Positions 36,744 to 46,579 are shown, counted from the first letter of the stretch. The stretch is 64,000 nt of DNA from Microbulbifer pacificus (GCF_002959965.1 NZ_PREV01000026.1:627501-691500), one strand, 5' to 3'. Translations and numbers: made by a program. The notes: a model not told the origin generated them from the sequence alone.

Positions 36744-36767
36744 GAGCCGAAAACCTTGCCGGCAGGA

Positions 36768-38546
36768 TCAGCCCACCTGCTCCTCTTTACTGCGCAGCCG
36801 GATACTCAACTCGCGCAGTTGCTTGGCATCCACCGCTCCCGGTGCATCGGTCATCACACACGCAGCACTCTGGGTTTTCGGGAAGGCGATGACGTCACGA
36901 ATCGAGTCGCTGTTGGTCATCAGCATCACCAGACGGTCGAGGCCGAAGGCCAAACCACCGTGGGGCGGCGCGCCGAACTTGAGAGCATCCAGCAGGAAGC
37001 CGAATTTTTCGCGCTGCTCTTCCGCACTGATACCCAGAGCGCGGAATACCGTCTGCTGCATGTCCTGGTTATGAATACGGATAGAACCGCCGCCCAGCTC
37101 GGTACCGTTCAGTACCATGTCGTAGGCGCGGGACAGGGCTTCCAGCGGGTTCTTTTCCAGCTCCTCCGCCGGGCAGGACGGTGAGGTAAACGGGTGGTGC
37201 AGCGCGGTAACGCTGCCATCGTCGTTCTCCTCGAACATGGGGAAGTCCACAACCCACAGAGGTGCCCACTCGGAGACGTACAGGTTCAGGTCTTCACCCA
37301 GCTTGCAGCGCAGGGCACCGAGTGCCTCGGAGACCACTTTCCCCTTGTCAGCACCGAAGAAGATGAGATCGCCATTTTCCGCCTGCAGGCGGTCGAGAAT
37401 GGCGGCGCGCACCTCGTTCGGCAGGAATTTGACAATGGGGGACTGCAGACCGTTTTCCAGGTCGGACTTGTCGTTAACCTTGATATAGGCCAGCCCCTTG
37501 GCGCCGTAGATACCAACGAACTTGGTGTAATCGTCGATCTGCTTGCGGGTCAGCTTGTCGTTGCCACCGGGGACTTTCAACGCGGTAACGCGACCTTTCG
37601 GGTCGTTGGCCGGACCGGAGAACACCTTGAAGTCCACCTCGGTCATCAAATCCTTGATATCCACCAGCTCCAGCGGGATACGCAGATCGGGCTTGTCGGA
37701 ACCGAATTTCGCCATCGCTTCAGAGAACGGCATACGCGGAAACTCTCCCAGCTCCACGCCTTTCAACTCTTTGAACAGCTTGCGGATCATGCCCTCGGTA
37801 ATGGACATGATGGCGTTCTCATCGAGAAAGCTGGTCTCGATATCGATCTGGGTGAATTCGGGCTGGCGGTCTGCACGCAGGTCTTCGTCGCGGAAGCACT
37901 TGGCGATCTGGTAGTAGCGGTCGTAACCGGACACCATCAGCAGCTGCTTGAACAGCTGCGGGGACTGCGGCAGCGCGAAGAATTTGCCCGCGTGGGTACG
38001 GCTCGGCACCAGATAATCACGGGCACCTTCGGGCGTGGCCCGGGTCAGGATCGGGGTCTCGATATCCAGGAAGCCCTCGCCATCGAGGTAGTTGCGGATG
38101 GCGTTGGTAATCTGGGAGCGGAAACGCAGATTGCGCTGCATCTCGTTGCGACGCAGATCCAGATAACGGTACTTGAGGCGTACGTCTTCGCCAACCGCGG
38201 TGTGCTCGTCCAGCTGAAAGGGCGGGGTTTCCGCGGAGTTCAGAATTTCCAGCTGCAGGCCGTAAACCTCAATTTCGCCGGTCACCATATTCGGGTTGAC
38301 CGCTTCCGGCGCACGCGCACGCACGCGGCCGGTGACCTTGAGAACGTACTCGCTGCGCACGCGGTCCGCCAGCTTGAAATGTTCGGCGGCGTCCGGATCA
38401 AACACCACCTGGGCAATGCCATCGCGATCGCGCAGGTCGATGAAGATCACCCCGCCGTGATCGCGGCGGCGGTCTACCCAGCCACACAGGGTTACTTCGC
38501 GGTCAATATCGGCGGATCGCAGGGCGCCACAGTAATCGGTGCGCAT
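36768..38546 (-). CDS. aspS: Aspartate-tRNA ligase
   Basis: This class II synthetase charges tRNA-Asp. The 592 residues include an N-terminal OB fold ([24 protein letters not shown]), class II motif 2 ([20 protein letters not shown]), a bacterial GAD insertion (about 290-420) and motif 3 ([12 protein letters not shown]). The ATG at 38546 gives the family N-terminus MRTDYCG. Whether it also charges tRNA-Asn depends on GatCAB, which is not in the window. Confidence 0.98.
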   Translation of the reverse strand: MRTDYCGALRSADIDREVTLCGWVDRRRDHGGVIFIDLRDRDGIAQVVFDPDAAEHFKLADRVRSEYVLKVTGRVRARAPEAVNPNMVTGEIEVYGLQLEILNSAETPPFQLDEHTAVGEDVRLKYRYLDLRRNEMQRNLRFRSQITNAIRNYLDGEGFLDIETPILTRATPEGARDYLVPSRTHAGKFFALPQSPQLFKQLLMVSGYDRYYQIAKCFRDEDLRADRQPEFTQIDIETSFLDENAIMSITEGMIRKLFKELKGVELGEFPRMPFSEAMAKFGSDKPDLRIPLELVDIKDLMTEVDFKVFSGPANDPKGRVTALKVPGGNDKLTRKQIDDYTKFVGIYGAKGLAYIKVNDKSDLENGLQSPIVKFLPNEVRAAILDRLQAENGDLIFFGADKGKVVSEALGALRCKLGEDLNLYVSEWAPLWVVDFPMFEENDDGSVTALHHPFTSPSCPAEELEKNPLEALSRAYDMVLNGTELGGGSIRIHNQDMQQTVFRALGISAEEQREKFGFLLDALKFGAPPHGGLAFGLDRLVMLMTNSDSIRDVIAFPKTQSAACVMTDAPGAVDAKQLRELSIRLRSKEEQVG

Positions 38547-38578
38547 GGAGTCTTATTCCCTTAGTCAGTAATGTTGAA

Positions 38579-38845
38579 TCAGCTTGCTTTGGCAGTGCCG
38601 GAACTGGCTGCCGGCTTGTCCTTGTTCGGCTTGGCGGCGTCGCCCGCCAGGTTCTTCTTGCTGCCGGTCTTGAAATCGGTTTCATACCAGCCGCCACCTT
38701 TGAGCCGGAATCCGGCCGCGGAAATTTTCTTGCTCAGTTCCGCCTGGTTGCACGCGGGGCAGTCCGTCAGCGGTGCATCGCTCATACGCTGCAGGGCTTC
38801 CATCTGGTGGCCGCAGGCCCTGCACTGGTATTCGTAGATAGGCAT
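38579..38845 (-). CDS. FmdB-family zinc ribbon protein
   Basis: This 88-residue protein starts MPIYEYQCRACGH and has a second pair in CPAC, giving a CxxC-CxxC zinc ribbon. GFRLKGGGWYETDFK is typical of the FmdB/CxxC_CXXC_SSSS family. The C-terminus is a Lys/Ala/Ser-rich tail. The ATG at 38845 is preferred over 38875 because all family members start MPxYEY. It lies 32 bases before aspS, as in Pseudomonas. Function is unknown; regulation or metal handling has been suggested for relatives. Confidence 0.9.
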   Translation of the reverse strand: MPIYEYQCRACGHQMEALQRMSDAPLTDCPACNQAELSKKISAAGFRLKGGGWYETDFKTGSKKNLAGDAAKPNKDKPAASSGTAKAS

Positions 38846-39150
38846 GGCTTTTACCCGAAATCTCACAGCATTCAAAGGGGCGCAGATTATACATGAGCCC
38901 CCCGGAGGGAAGAAGTTACCTGCATTCGGCCACTGCGGAGCCCTGCCCTTCCGCTACAAAAGGCTAAATTCCGGCCAAAACCCTGTAAAAATGCACTTTT
39001 TTTCCAATTTTTCCCGGTGCGCGCGGATAAAAACTGGATATACTCAGTCCAGTACTTGGGAACCCCCTGTCGTACTGGAGAATCCGACCGATATCCGGAG
39101 CTCCCGAACCACTTTCACTGGAAAAACACTGATATAGAAGGAAGCTAACG
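38846..39150. promoter_or_regulatory. Intergenic leader of the HU gene
   Basis: These 305 bases lie between the divergent zinc-ribbon and HU genes. TATACT at 39039-39044 is a good -10 candidate, but no clear -35 precedes it. Downstream CCAGTAC (39049-39055) is inverted as GTACTGG (39072-39078), which could be a leader hairpin or operator. AGGAAG lies 7 bases before the HU start. Confidence 0.35.
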
Positions 39151-39591
39151 ATGGCCGCACGCAAGACCGCAGCAGCTAAGAAAGCCCCCGCCAAGAAAGC
39201 AGCAGCCAAAACTGCAGCGAAAAAGGCTCCCGCCAAGAAGGCGCCAGCCAAAGCAGCTCCAGCCAAGAAACTGGCGGTAGCGAAAGAGAAATTCACCAAG
39301 ACCCAGGTGCTGAACCACATTGCCGAGGCCACCGAGCTGTCCCGCAAGCAGGTTCAGGCGGTACTGGACGAGCTGACCAACGTGATCGAGAGCCACGTGA
39401 AGAAAAAGGCTGTGGGGGAATTCGCTCTGCCGGGCCTGCTGAAAATCACCACGGTGAAAAAGCCGGCCAAGAAAGCGCGTAAAGGTATCAACCCCTTCAC
39501 TGGCGAAGAGACCATGTTCAAGGCCAAGCCCGCGAGCATCCAGGTAAAAATTCGCCCGCTGAAGAAACTGAAGGAAATGGCCGAGTCCTGA
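39151..39591 (+). CDS. HU-family DNA-binding protein with histone-H1-like N-terminal tail
   Basis: The first 45 residues are almost all Lys, Ala and Pro, built from AAKKAPAKK-type repeats like eukaryotic H1 tails. Residues 48-146 form an HU fold (FTKTQVLNHIAEATELSRKQ, then a dimerisation helix). The arm region reads GINPFTGEETMFKAKPA, close to the HU arm consensus. Such a tail should add non-specific DNA compaction; N-terminal Lys/Ala extensions are also known in Deinococcus HU. It has its own terminator and precedes proS. Confidence 0.92.
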   Translation: MAARKTAAAKKAPAKKAAAKTAAKKAPAKKAPAKAAPAKKLAVAKEKFTKTQVLNHIAEATELSRKQVQAVLDELTNVIESHVKKKAVGEFALPGLLKITTVKKPAKKARKGINPFTGEETMFKAKPASIQVKIRPLKKLKEMAES

Positions 39592-39612
39592 TTCTCGCCA
39601 CTTCCCGGTACG

Positions 39613-39640
39613 AAAACCCCGCTTTTGCGGGGTTTTCTGT
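39613..39640 (+). terminator. Terminator of the HU gene
   Basis: AAAACCCCGC-TTTT-GCGGGGTTTT (39613-39636) followed by CTGTTTC is a strong intrinsic terminator. Confidence 0.9.
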
Positions 39641-39769
39641 TTCAAGACACAGATTAAACCCGTGGCGGCACCTGTACCTTCGCGTCAAACTAGGTGGCCC
39701 TACCAAAACGGCGCTGCAACGGCGTAAAATGGCCGCCCTCTGAAATTCAACGACCAAAAAGAAAGCCCT

Positions 39770-41500
39770 ATGCGCGCCTCCCGCTATCTGATCGCCACCC
39801 AGAAAGAAACCCCCAATGACGCTGTGGTCATCAGCCACCAGCTGATGCTGCGCGCCGGCATGATCCGCCGCCTCTCTTCAGGACTCTACACCTGGCTGCC
39901 CACCGGTCTGCGCGTACTGCGCAAGGTGGAGCGTATCGTGCGCGAGGAGATGGACCGCGCGGGTGCGCTGGAAGTGCTGATGCCGGTGGTACAACCGGCG
40001 GAACTGTGGGAAGAATCCGGCCGCTGGCAGCAATACGGACCGGAACTGCTGCGTATTCAGGATCGCCACGACAACCCCTTCTGCCTGGGCCCGACCCACG
40101 AGGAGGTGATCACCGACCTGATCCGCACCGAGATCAGCAGCTACAAACAGCTGCCGGCGAATTTCTACCAGATCCAGACCAAGTTCCGCGACGAGATCCG
40201 CCCGCGCTTCGGCGTGATGCGCGCGCGCGAGTTCACCATGAAGGATGCCTATTCCTTCCACCTGACCATGGACTCCCTGCAGGAGACCTACGATGTGATG
40301 CACGATGCCTACTGCCGCATCTTCGATCGCATTGGTCTGGATTACCGCCCGGTTCTGGCAGACACCGGTTCCATCGGCGGCTCCCACTCCCACGAATTCC
40401 ACGTTCTGGCTCAGAGTGGCGAGGACGACATCGCGTTTTCCACAGTGAGCCGTTACGCGGCGAATGTGGAACTGGCGGAAGCCGTAGCGCCTGCCGGTGA
40501 CCGCCCTGCACCGAGCAAGGAAATGGCGGAGCTGCATACCCCGGGACAGAAAACCATTGCCGCACTGGAAGAAGCTTTCGGTATTGCCGCGAATACCTCG
40601 GTAAAAACCCTGATCGTTCTGGGTGAGACCGAGGAAGAAGATGCCGAGGCGCCGCTGGTGGCCCTGGTGCTGCGCGGTGATCACGAGCTGAATGAGCTGA
40701 AAGCCGAGAAACTGCCGGGCGTCGCCAGCCCCCTGCTGTTTGCCCCGGAAGCGCGTATTGCCGCGGAGCTGGGTTGCGGCATTGGCTCATTGGGCCCGGT
40801 GGGCTTGAAGATCGATGTGATCGTGGATCGCGCCGCGGCGCATCTGGCGGACTTTGTGTGCGGCGCCAACAGGGATGATTACCACCTGACCGGTGTGAAC
40901 TGGGAGCGCGATGTGGCGCTCGCTCGCGTGGAAGACCTGCGCAATGTGGTGGCTGGCGACGCGAGCCCGGATGGCGAGGGTGTGATTGAGATCAAGCGCG
41001 GTATCGAAGTGGGCCATATTTTCCAGCTGGGCAACAAGTACAGCCAGGCGATGAATGCCAAGATGCTGGATGAGAACGGCAAGGAGCAGGTGATGGTGAT
41101 GGGCTGTTACGGCATTGGGGTTTCCCGTGTTGTGGCGGCGGCTATCGAGCAGAATCACGATGAGGCCGGCATCATCTGGCCGGAGGCGATAGCGCCGTTC
41201 CAGCTGGCGATTGTGCCGATCAATATGCAGAAGAGTGAAGCGGTTACCCAGAAGTGTGAGCACATCTATGCGGCGCTCACCGCCAAGGGTATCGATGTGC
41301 TGCTGATGGATGAACCGAAGGCGCGTCTGGGTGCAATGCTGGCGGATACCGAGTTGATGGGTATTCCACACCGCATCGTGGTCGGCGACCGCGGCCTGGA
41401 AGGCGGCAAGATCGAGTACAAGGGCCGTCGCGATTCTGAGAATTCAGAGTTTTCTGCGGATCAGATCGTGGACATCCTGCTCGAGAAAATCGCTCACTGA
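39770..41500 (+). CDS. proS: Proline-tRNA ligase (bacterial type)
   Basis: This class II synthetase charges tRNA-Pro and, in this 576-residue bacterial form, edits Ala-tRNA-Pro through an inserted domain. Visible are [20 protein letters not shown] at the start, the motif 2 region [27 protein letters not shown], the editing insertion (about 225-380), motif 3 near [17 protein letters not shown], and the C-terminal anticodon-binding domain ([29 protein letters not shown]). The gene is monocistronic. Confidence 0.98.
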   Translation: MRASRYLIATQKETPNDAVVISHQLMLRAGMIRRLSSGLYTWLPTGLRVLRKVERIVREEMDRAGALEVLMPVVQPAELWEESGRWQQYGPELLRIQDRHDNPFCLGPTHEEVITDLIRTEISSYKQLPANFYQIQTKFRDEIRPRFGVMRAREFTMKDAYSFHLTMDSLQETYDVMHDAYCRIFDRIGLDYRPVLADTGSIGGSHSHEFHVLAQSGEDDIAFSTVSRYAANVELAEAVAPAGDRPAPSKEMAELHTPGQKTIAALEEAFGIAANTSVKTLIVLGETEEEDAEAPLVALVLRGDHELNELKAEKLPGVASPLLFAPEARIAAELGCGIGSLGPVGLKIDVIVDRAAAHLADFVCGANRDDYHLTGVNWERDVALARVEDLRNVVAGDASPDGEGVIEIKRGIEVGHIFQLGNKYSQAMNAKMLDENGKEQVMVMGCYGIGVSRVVAAAIEQNHDEAGIIWPEAIAPFQLAIVPINMQKSEAVTQKCEHIYAALTAKGIDVLLMDEPKARLGAMLADTELMGIPHRIVVGDRGLEGGKIEYKGRRDSENSEFSADQIVDILLEKIAH

Positions 41501-41554
41501 ATGATGTTTACTTCGTAGCCCTCTGTCACTCCGTATGCTGACCCGGAGGCGGTC

Positions 41555-41658
41555 GAGCACTGGGGGGAGGGTTTCGAAACCGCTGTGAATACATCCCTGT
41601 ACGCTGCGTCGGCGACGTCCCTGTCGCCGACGCTTTCGAAACCCTCCCCCCAGCACTC
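41555..41658. repeat. Structured extragenic repeat, copy B (nested palindromes with AGGGAT-type loops)
   Basis: Outer arms of 25 bases (41555-41579 and 41634-41658) are inverted with two mismatches. The inner hairpin GCGTCGGCGAC-GTCCCT-GTCGCCGACGC (41606-41633) has a perfect 11-bp stem. On the minus strand its loop reads AGGGAC and is followed by AGCGTACAGGGATGTATTCA, matching copy A (24611-24630) almost base for base, in the opposite orientation. It lies between proS and a lytic transglycosylase gene. Confidence 0.8.
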
Positions 41659-41780
41659 ACCCTTCGCGAATAGATCACCGCTCTGTTCAAATGGTCCTGC
41701 GGAGTAATGCACTTCGATGCGAAGGGCGTGACATCTTGCGATGTACCGAAATCCCAAAGCTTCCCGTAAAATCCTACCCC

Positions 41781-42341
41781 ATGATAAGAGCAACCCTCAC
41801 CACACTCCTGCTGTGCCTGTTCAGCACTGCCGCACCCGCCCAGGTCAAAGAGGTGGACCCGCAGCTGCTGGTGGCACTCAGGGAAGCCGTGACCGAAGCG
41901 GACTCCTTCGTCGATCGCTTCGATGCGGAGGTGTGGTTGATGGCCAAGTCCCAGCCGCTGGCGCGCTATATCAAGGATCCGCAGGAGCGTATGCACGTGC
42001 TCAAGGCGATCCACCGGGAAGCGACGCGGGCGGGACTGCAGCCGGAAATTGTGTTGGCGGTAATCCAGATCGAAAGTGCCTTCGACCCCTATGCCGTTTC
42101 CCGCGTAGGCGCTCAGGGCATGATGCAGGTGATGCCGTTCTGGAAAAACGAGATCGGCCGCCCAGACGACAATCTCATCAATATGGACACCAATCTCCGC
42201 TACGGCTGTACCATTCTCAAACACTACATCCAGAAGGCCAAAGGCAACATGCCAAACGCATTGGCCTACTACAACGGCAGTTACGGCCGGCACACATACA
42301 GCCGTAAGGTACTCGATGCCTGGGCGGAACGCTGGCGTTGA
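41781..42341 (+). CDS. Lytic transglycosylase with SLT domain
   Basis: This 186-residue periplasmic muramidase-like enzyme has a signal peptide (cleavage near APAQV, residue 22). The SLT domain contains ILAVIQIESAFDPYA-type motif 1 with the catalytic Glu, GAQGMMQVMPFW, and ALAYYNGSYGR. It should cleave peptidoglycan to 1,6-anhydro products. The ATG at 41781 is chosen because the signal peptide starts there; the frame is open 90 bases upstream without a ribosome site. The downstream regulator starts 28 bases later. Confidence 0.92.
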   Translation: MIRATLTTLLLCLFSTAAPAQVKEVDPQLLVALREAVTEADSFVDRFDAEVWLMAKSQPLARYIKDPQERMHVLKAIHREATRAGLQPEIVLAVIQIESAFDPYAVSRVGAQGMMQVMPFWKNEIGRPDDNLINMDTNLRYGCTILKHYIQKAKGNMPNALAYYNGSYGRHTYSRKVLDAWAERWR

Positions 42342-42368
42342 TTGCGATACCTATTTCAGAGGTACCCA

Positions 42369-43406
42369 GTGAATTACGTATTTTTTACCGGCGCGTCCTG
42401 TGGGCTTTTATTACTGCTCGGAGCGCGTATTGGTCTCAGCCAGGCCCGTTACGGCGGCGGCAAATGGCTGCTGGTGGTGATTTGCGGGGTGTTTTTCTAT
42501 CTGTTGCGGCCATTATTGGACGTTGAGCAACCACTGCTCGACTTCCTGATAGATCTGCCGACTATCCTGGTTCCAGGCGCGTTCTGGTTGTTTACTCACC
42601 AGCTGTGCAGTGAGGGGGAAAAATTTCCCCAGTGGGGCTGGTGCGTGATCGCCGCAGATTTTGCCATTGAACTCGCGGCCCAGTTCAATGTTCATGCATT
42701 CTTTTATGTACTGTCGCAGCCATTCAAGCTGGGCTTGATCGCCGCGGGAGTAATTACTCTGTTACAGCAGTTACAATCCGACCTGGTGACGGAGCGGCGG
42801 CAGTTGCGTATGGCGCTTCTGATTGCCATAGGCAGTTACATGTCACTGGTGGTGTGCGCGGAATTTCTCTTCAACTATTTTCCCGTACCACGAGGCATCC
42901 CCACACTGCATGCGGCCATGGCCTCGGTGCTGGCGTTCGCGGCCTGTCTGTGGCTGTTGGCGCTGTCACCCCGGGCCCTCGAAGAATCCCTGCCAGTTAC
43001 AGCAGAGCCGAATCAGGAACCTGCGCCCGAGCCAGCGCCGCCACTACCACTCGATGCAAGCCAGATCACGCTGCTGGAGACACTGCGCAGCCATATGGAG
43101 AGCGGCGGCTACCGCCGTACCGGGCTCACCATTCGCGAGCTTGCCGAACAGCTGGATGCACGCGAGCATGTATTGCGCGCGCTGATCAACAAACATCTGG
43201 GATTTCGCAATTTCAACGAATACCTGAACCAGTATCGTATCGACGAGGCAAGCCGGAGACTGTCAGATCCCGGTGAGGCGCATCTGCCGGTGCTCACCAT
43301 TGCGCTGGATGTGGGCTACCGCTCTCTCAGTCCATTCAATGTGGCGTTCAAACAGCGACACGCCAAGACTCCGACGGAATTCCGCAGGGAACGGCTACCG
43401 GCGTAA
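42369..43406 (+). CDS. AraC-family regulator with N-terminal membrane domain
   Basis: Residues 1-205 hold about seven hydrophobic segments, and the C-terminal 110 residues form an AraC DNA-binding domain: LTIRELAEQLDAREHVLRALIN, then LNQYRIDEASRRL and VLTIALDVGYRSLSPFNVAFK, ending TPTEFRRE. Members of this type sit in the inner membrane and sense an unknown signal directly. The GTG at 42369 has GAGG 6 bases upstream; the TTG at 42342 would touch the previous stop. It may be co-transcribed with the lytic transglycosylase. Targets are unknown. Confidence 0.88.
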   Translation: MNYVFFTGASCGLLLLLGARIGLSQARYGGGKWLLVVICGVFFYLLRPLLDVEQPLLDFLIDLPTILVPGAFWLFTHQLCSEGEKFPQWGWCVIAADFAIELAAQFNVHAFFYVLSQPFKLGLIAAGVITLLQQLQSDLVTERRQLRMALLIAIGSYMSLVVCAEFLFNYFPVPRGIPTLHAAMASVLAFAACLWLLALSPRALEESLPVTAEPNQEPAPEPAPPLPLDASQITLLETLRSHMESGGYRRTGLTIRELAEQLDAREHVLRALINKHLGFRNFNEYLNQYRIDEASRRLSDPGEAHLPVLTIALDVGYRSLSPFNVAFKQRHAKTPTEFRRERLPA

Positions 43407-43604
43407 ATGCTCTCGTGCAAATGGCACAACTTTGCCATTTGTAAATTCCATTGGCCGATTCTGAGGACTAATTGTCCGTCATAATTTTCTCGCCGACACA
43501 AGCCAAAACACGCCGAGTGGGCCAAACTGTTTCTTGCAGGACCTGCTCTGCAGGCAATTAGCCCAGTCACCAACTCGCCTGTAGTTCAGGCTCCTGCAAA
43601 CCCA

Positions 43605-43919
43605 TCAGGGTTTGGGCGAGGACATATACCCGATCAGAGCCTTGTAGTCCTCGTCACTGCAATCGGTGCACATCCCCCCGGGAGGCATGGCGTTAAGGCC
43701 GCTCTTAACCGAATTGAGCAGAGCGTCCATCCCCTTATCCAGACGCGGTTTCCACGCTTCCACATCGTGTACCTTCGGGGCATTGGCCACACCGGTGTCG
43801 TGGCAGATATGGCATGCCTGCTTGTACTTGTCCTCTACCGCATCCGCTGCTGCCAGACTGCCCGTGATCAGGCTGCCCAGAAGAACACATATTGCCGAGA
43901 GTGTCGGAGCTTTCATCAA
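43605..43919 (-). CDS. Cytochrome c5 family protein
   Basis: This 104-residue periplasmic monohaem cytochrome has a signal peptide (cleavage near LAAAD), haem motif CHICH, and the axial Met in MPPGG. The extra CTDC pair near the C-terminus is characteristic of cytochrome c5, where it forms a disulphide. It should carry electrons in respiration. It is a single gene; its stop is followed by about 200 bases with nothing recognised. Confidence 0.92.
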   Translation of the reverse strand: MMKAPTLSAICVLLGSLITGSLAAADAVEDKYKQACHICHDTGVANAPKVHDVEAWKPRLDKGMDALLNSVKSGLNAMPPGGMCTDCSDEDYKALIGYMSSPKP

Positions 43920-44152
43920 ATTTCTCCCTTGAATTCACTGGTCGCCGCCGTGGCGGTCCGTCAGGCGTGGCAATCCCGTACAGAGTGTAGATGCCTTTAA
44001 GCGCCAACAGCCACTTTTTACCGCTATTTCAGCCTTCTGCCAAACACTTTTCCATGCCACCACCGGCCACGCTGTGATTCATGAACTAAGCTCAACCGCA
44101 TAAGAAATTTCTCCTATACCCCCGAATAATATCCATTAGCCGGAGTTCTCCA

Positions 44153-44998
44153 GTGACCTTGCATTGGCTCAAAGATCCCAGCGCCCACTTCGCCCTGATC
44201 GGCGCCTTGTTATTCGGCATCAACCATTTTTTCCAGGGCGCATACACCGCTGACCGTGAAAGCATCACGGTCAGCGACGCCCGTATCCGCCAACTGTCCG
44301 GTCTCTTCGAACGCGGCTGGCAGCGTCCGCCCGGGCCCGGGGAATTGCAGGGGCTGATCGACGACTACGTGCGCGAAGAAGTCCTTTACCGGGAAGCGGT
44401 AAAAATGGGGTTGGATAAAGACGACACCGTCGTCAGGCATCGCATGCGGATGAAGATGGAGCTATTGGCCCGAGACCTCGTCAATACCATTGAACCCGCG
44501 GAACCGGTACTACGGGATTACCACCGGCGAAATGCGCAGAAGTACACATTGCCCGCGCAGTACACCTTTGAACAGATTTTCCTCGATAGCAACAAGAGAG
44601 AGCAGGCCGCGGAAGACGCACGCCTGATCCTCACCAAACTCACCGCCGGCGGCAACCCGCACAAGCTGGGGGACAGTACCTTGCTTCCCTTTCACTTTGA
44701 CGCCGCCAGTGCCGCACGTATCGACCGTCAGTTTGGCGCCGACTTCTCCCGGCAACTGCTGGAACTCCCGAAGAACCAGTGGGTCGGCCCCCTCACCTCG
44801 GCTTACGGCGAGCATCTGGTAAAGATCTCCGCTCACAATCCACAGCGAGAGCCGGCATTCAACGAAATCCGCGCTGATGTACTGAGGGACTGGCAGCTGG
44901 AAGAACAGGACAGAATCCTCCAGACCCAGTATGAAACGCTGCGAGCCAATTACCGGATTCAGGTTACCTCTCAGTCCAGCGAGGTCACCGCTCAATGA
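44153..44998 (+). CDS. Membrane-anchored PpiC-type peptidyl-prolyl isomerase
   Basis: The 281 residues start with one hydrophobic anchor (about 11-30). A SurA-like helical part follows (LQGLIDDYVREEVLYREAVKMGL), then a divergent parvulin domain (about 135-235, with AQYTFEQIFLD, FGADFSRQLLELP, GPLTSAYGEHLVKI). GTG at 44153 has GGAG 8 bases upstream. It overlaps the following HupE/UreJ-like gene by ATGA, so the two are translationally coupled. It probably helps fold exported proteins; the partner may be the membrane protein itself. Confidence 0.87.
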   Translation: MTLHWLKDPSAHFALIGALLFGINHFFQGAYTADRESITVSDARIRQLSGLFERGWQRPPGPGELQGLIDDYVREEVLYREAVKMGLDKDDTVVRHRMRMKMELLARDLVNTIEPAEPVLRDYHRRNAQKYTLPAQYTFEQIFLDSNKREQAAEDARLILTKLTAGGNPHKLGDSTLLPFHFDAASAARIDRQFGADFSRQLLELPKNQWVGPLTSAYGEHLVKISAHNPQREPAFNEIRADVLRDWQLEEQDRILQTQYETLRANYRIQVTSQSSEVTAQ

Positions 44999-46008
44999 AA
45001 AGAGTCCTGCTTGCACTCACGCTGCTGTTGCCTGCGCTTGCTCTGGCACACGAACTGCGCCCAGCCTCGCTGAATATCATTCAGAGTGATGCACAAACCT
45101 TTGACGTTACCTGGCGGGTGCCGGCTCGCGGCGATCTTCGTCTGTCACTGGATGTAAAATTCTCCCAGGATACTCCCGCGCTCGCACTGCCCTCCGCCCG
45201 GTTTGTCAGAGGTTATTATGTGGAGCGCTGGAAAGTCCGGCATCGCGAAAATCTGATTGGCAGCACCATAGAGATCACGGGGCTGGCAAATACCTTGACC
45301 GATGCGCTGGTACGCATCCGCTGGCTGGACGATCGCGAGCAGGTCACCCGACTGCTGCCAGATCGCCCACAATTGATTGTCACAGATCGCGCCGATACCG
45401 AAGAAATCGGGGGCACCTATTTTGTGTTGGGCCTGGAGCACATTCTGTTGGGGGCTGACCATCTTCTGTTTGTGCTTGCCCTGGTGGTACTGGTCAGCGG
45501 CTGGAGACAATTGGTGACAACGATCACCGCCTTCACCCTGGCCCATAGCGTCACTCTGGCACTGGCGGTGCTGGGGATTGTTTCCGTTCCTCAAGGACCC
45601 GTGGAGGCATTGATCGCGCTCAGCATCGTATTTGTGGCGGTGGAGATTCTGCACAAGCTGGAAGGGCGTAAAACCCTGGCGATCCGCAAGCCGTGGCTGG
45701 TGGCGTTTGCTTTCGGGTTGCTACACGGACTCGGATTCGCAGGAGCCCTTTCCGAGATCGGGGTCCCGGACTATGCGATTCCGCTGTCACTCACCGTCTT
45801 CAACCTCGGGGTAGAAGCGGGTCAGCTCGCTTTTATTCTCGCGGTCAGCGCACTGATGCTTCTGCTGCGGAGGATGCCCTCCGTGCATCGGTGGGAAACC
45901 CGCACCGGGCACACCGCGACAGTGGCTTCAGCCCTTCCTGTGGCCTATATCGTTGGCGGACTGTCGGCCTGGTGGTTGATCGATCGGACTATTGCGCTGA
46001 TGGTTTAA
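44995..46008 (+). CDS. HupE/UreJ-family membrane protein
   Basis: This 337-residue protein has a signal peptide (to about LALA-H20), a periplasmic domain of about 125 residues and six or so helices. His-rich segments GLEHILLGADHLLF, LAHSVTLAL and GLLHGLGFAG are those proposed to bind metal in HupE/UreJ nickel or cobalt carriers. The long periplasmic part marks the second subfamily, which is not usually linked to hydrogenase or urease, and neither enzyme is in the window. The metal is therefore uncertain. It is coupled to the upstream isomerase gene. Confidence 0.85.
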   Translation: MKRVLLALTLLLPALALAHELRPASLNIIQSDAQTFDVTWRVPARGDLRLSLDVKFSQDTPALALPSARFVRGYYVERWKVRHRENLIGSTIEITGLANTLTDALVRIRWLDDREQVTRLLPDRPQLIVTDRADTEEIGGTYFVLGLEHILLGADHLLFVLALVVLVSGWRQLVTTITAFTLAHSVTLALAVLGIVSVPQGPVEALIALSIVFVAVEILHKLEGRKTLAIRKPWLVAFAFGLLHGLGFAGALSEIGVPDYAIPLSLTVFNLGVEAGQLAFILAVSALMLLLRRMPSVHRWETRTGHTATVASALPVAYIVGGLSAWWLIDRTIALMV

Positions 46009-46060
46009 CCTCGGAGAAGGGCCCGCTCAAGTACCAGACTCCGTAAGCGCGCACCGTCAA

Positions 46061-46579
46061 TCAATCCTGAAACAACAGCTCCAGCGGGTAACCCGTAAAC
46101 GGTTTGGTTTTTTCGATGACCAGGTGGGAGGTCATGCGCGTGATGGCCGCATCTTCGTCCGCCAGCAGCTGTTCGGAGACGCGATTGAAATCCCCCGCAT
46201 CCGGGCATACAAAGCGCAACATATAGTCGAACTCGCCGGACATTTTCACACAGGAAACGATCTGTTCGATCTTGCTGATCGCTCGGCGGAAACTTTCGCT
46301 GGTTTTGGAGTCCTGGCGCTTCAATGCCACGTTCACATAGAACTCCGCGTGGCGCACCTTGTCGAGGTTCACTTCCGCCTGAAACTCACGGATAAACTTT
46401 TCACTGGTGAGTTTTTTCACCCGCGCCAGACAGGCACTCTCGGACAGCCCGATCTCATCGGCGAGATTGAGATTGCTGATACGGGCATTGGTCTGTAGAA
46501 CTTCGAGAATCTTCAGGTTGTGGCGGTCTATTTTCACGCTATTTTTACGCTTCTGGATAACAGGTATTACCGACTGCAA
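46061..46579 (-). CDS. Lrp/AsnC family transcriptional regulator
   Basis: The 172 residues contain a winged helix (DRHNLKILEVLQTNARISNLN, LADEIGLSESACLARVKKL) and a C-terminal RAM ligand domain (AEFYVNVALKRQ, VKMSGEFDYMLRFV). The first 14 residues before VKIDRH are unusual, and a GTG at 46537 may be the true start. It lies 73 bases after the aminotransferase gene on the same strand, suggesting that it regulates that gene in response to an amino acid (inference). Confidence 0.92.
   Translation of the reverse strand: MQSVIPVIQKRKNSVKIDRHNLKILEVLQTNARISNLNLADEIGLSESACLARVKKLTSEKFIREFQAEVNLDKVRHAEFYVNVALKRQDSKTSESFRRAISKIEQIVSCVKMSGEFDYMLRFVCPDAGDFNRVSEQLLADEDAAITRMTSHLVIEKTKPFTGYPLELLFQD

Noticed and set aside
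39033..39052. A LexA-like box before the HU gene (CTGGATATACTCAG).
   Set aside because: The CTG and CAG halves are 8 bases apart instead of the 10 in the CTGT-N8-ACAG consensus, and the flanking T and A are not kept.
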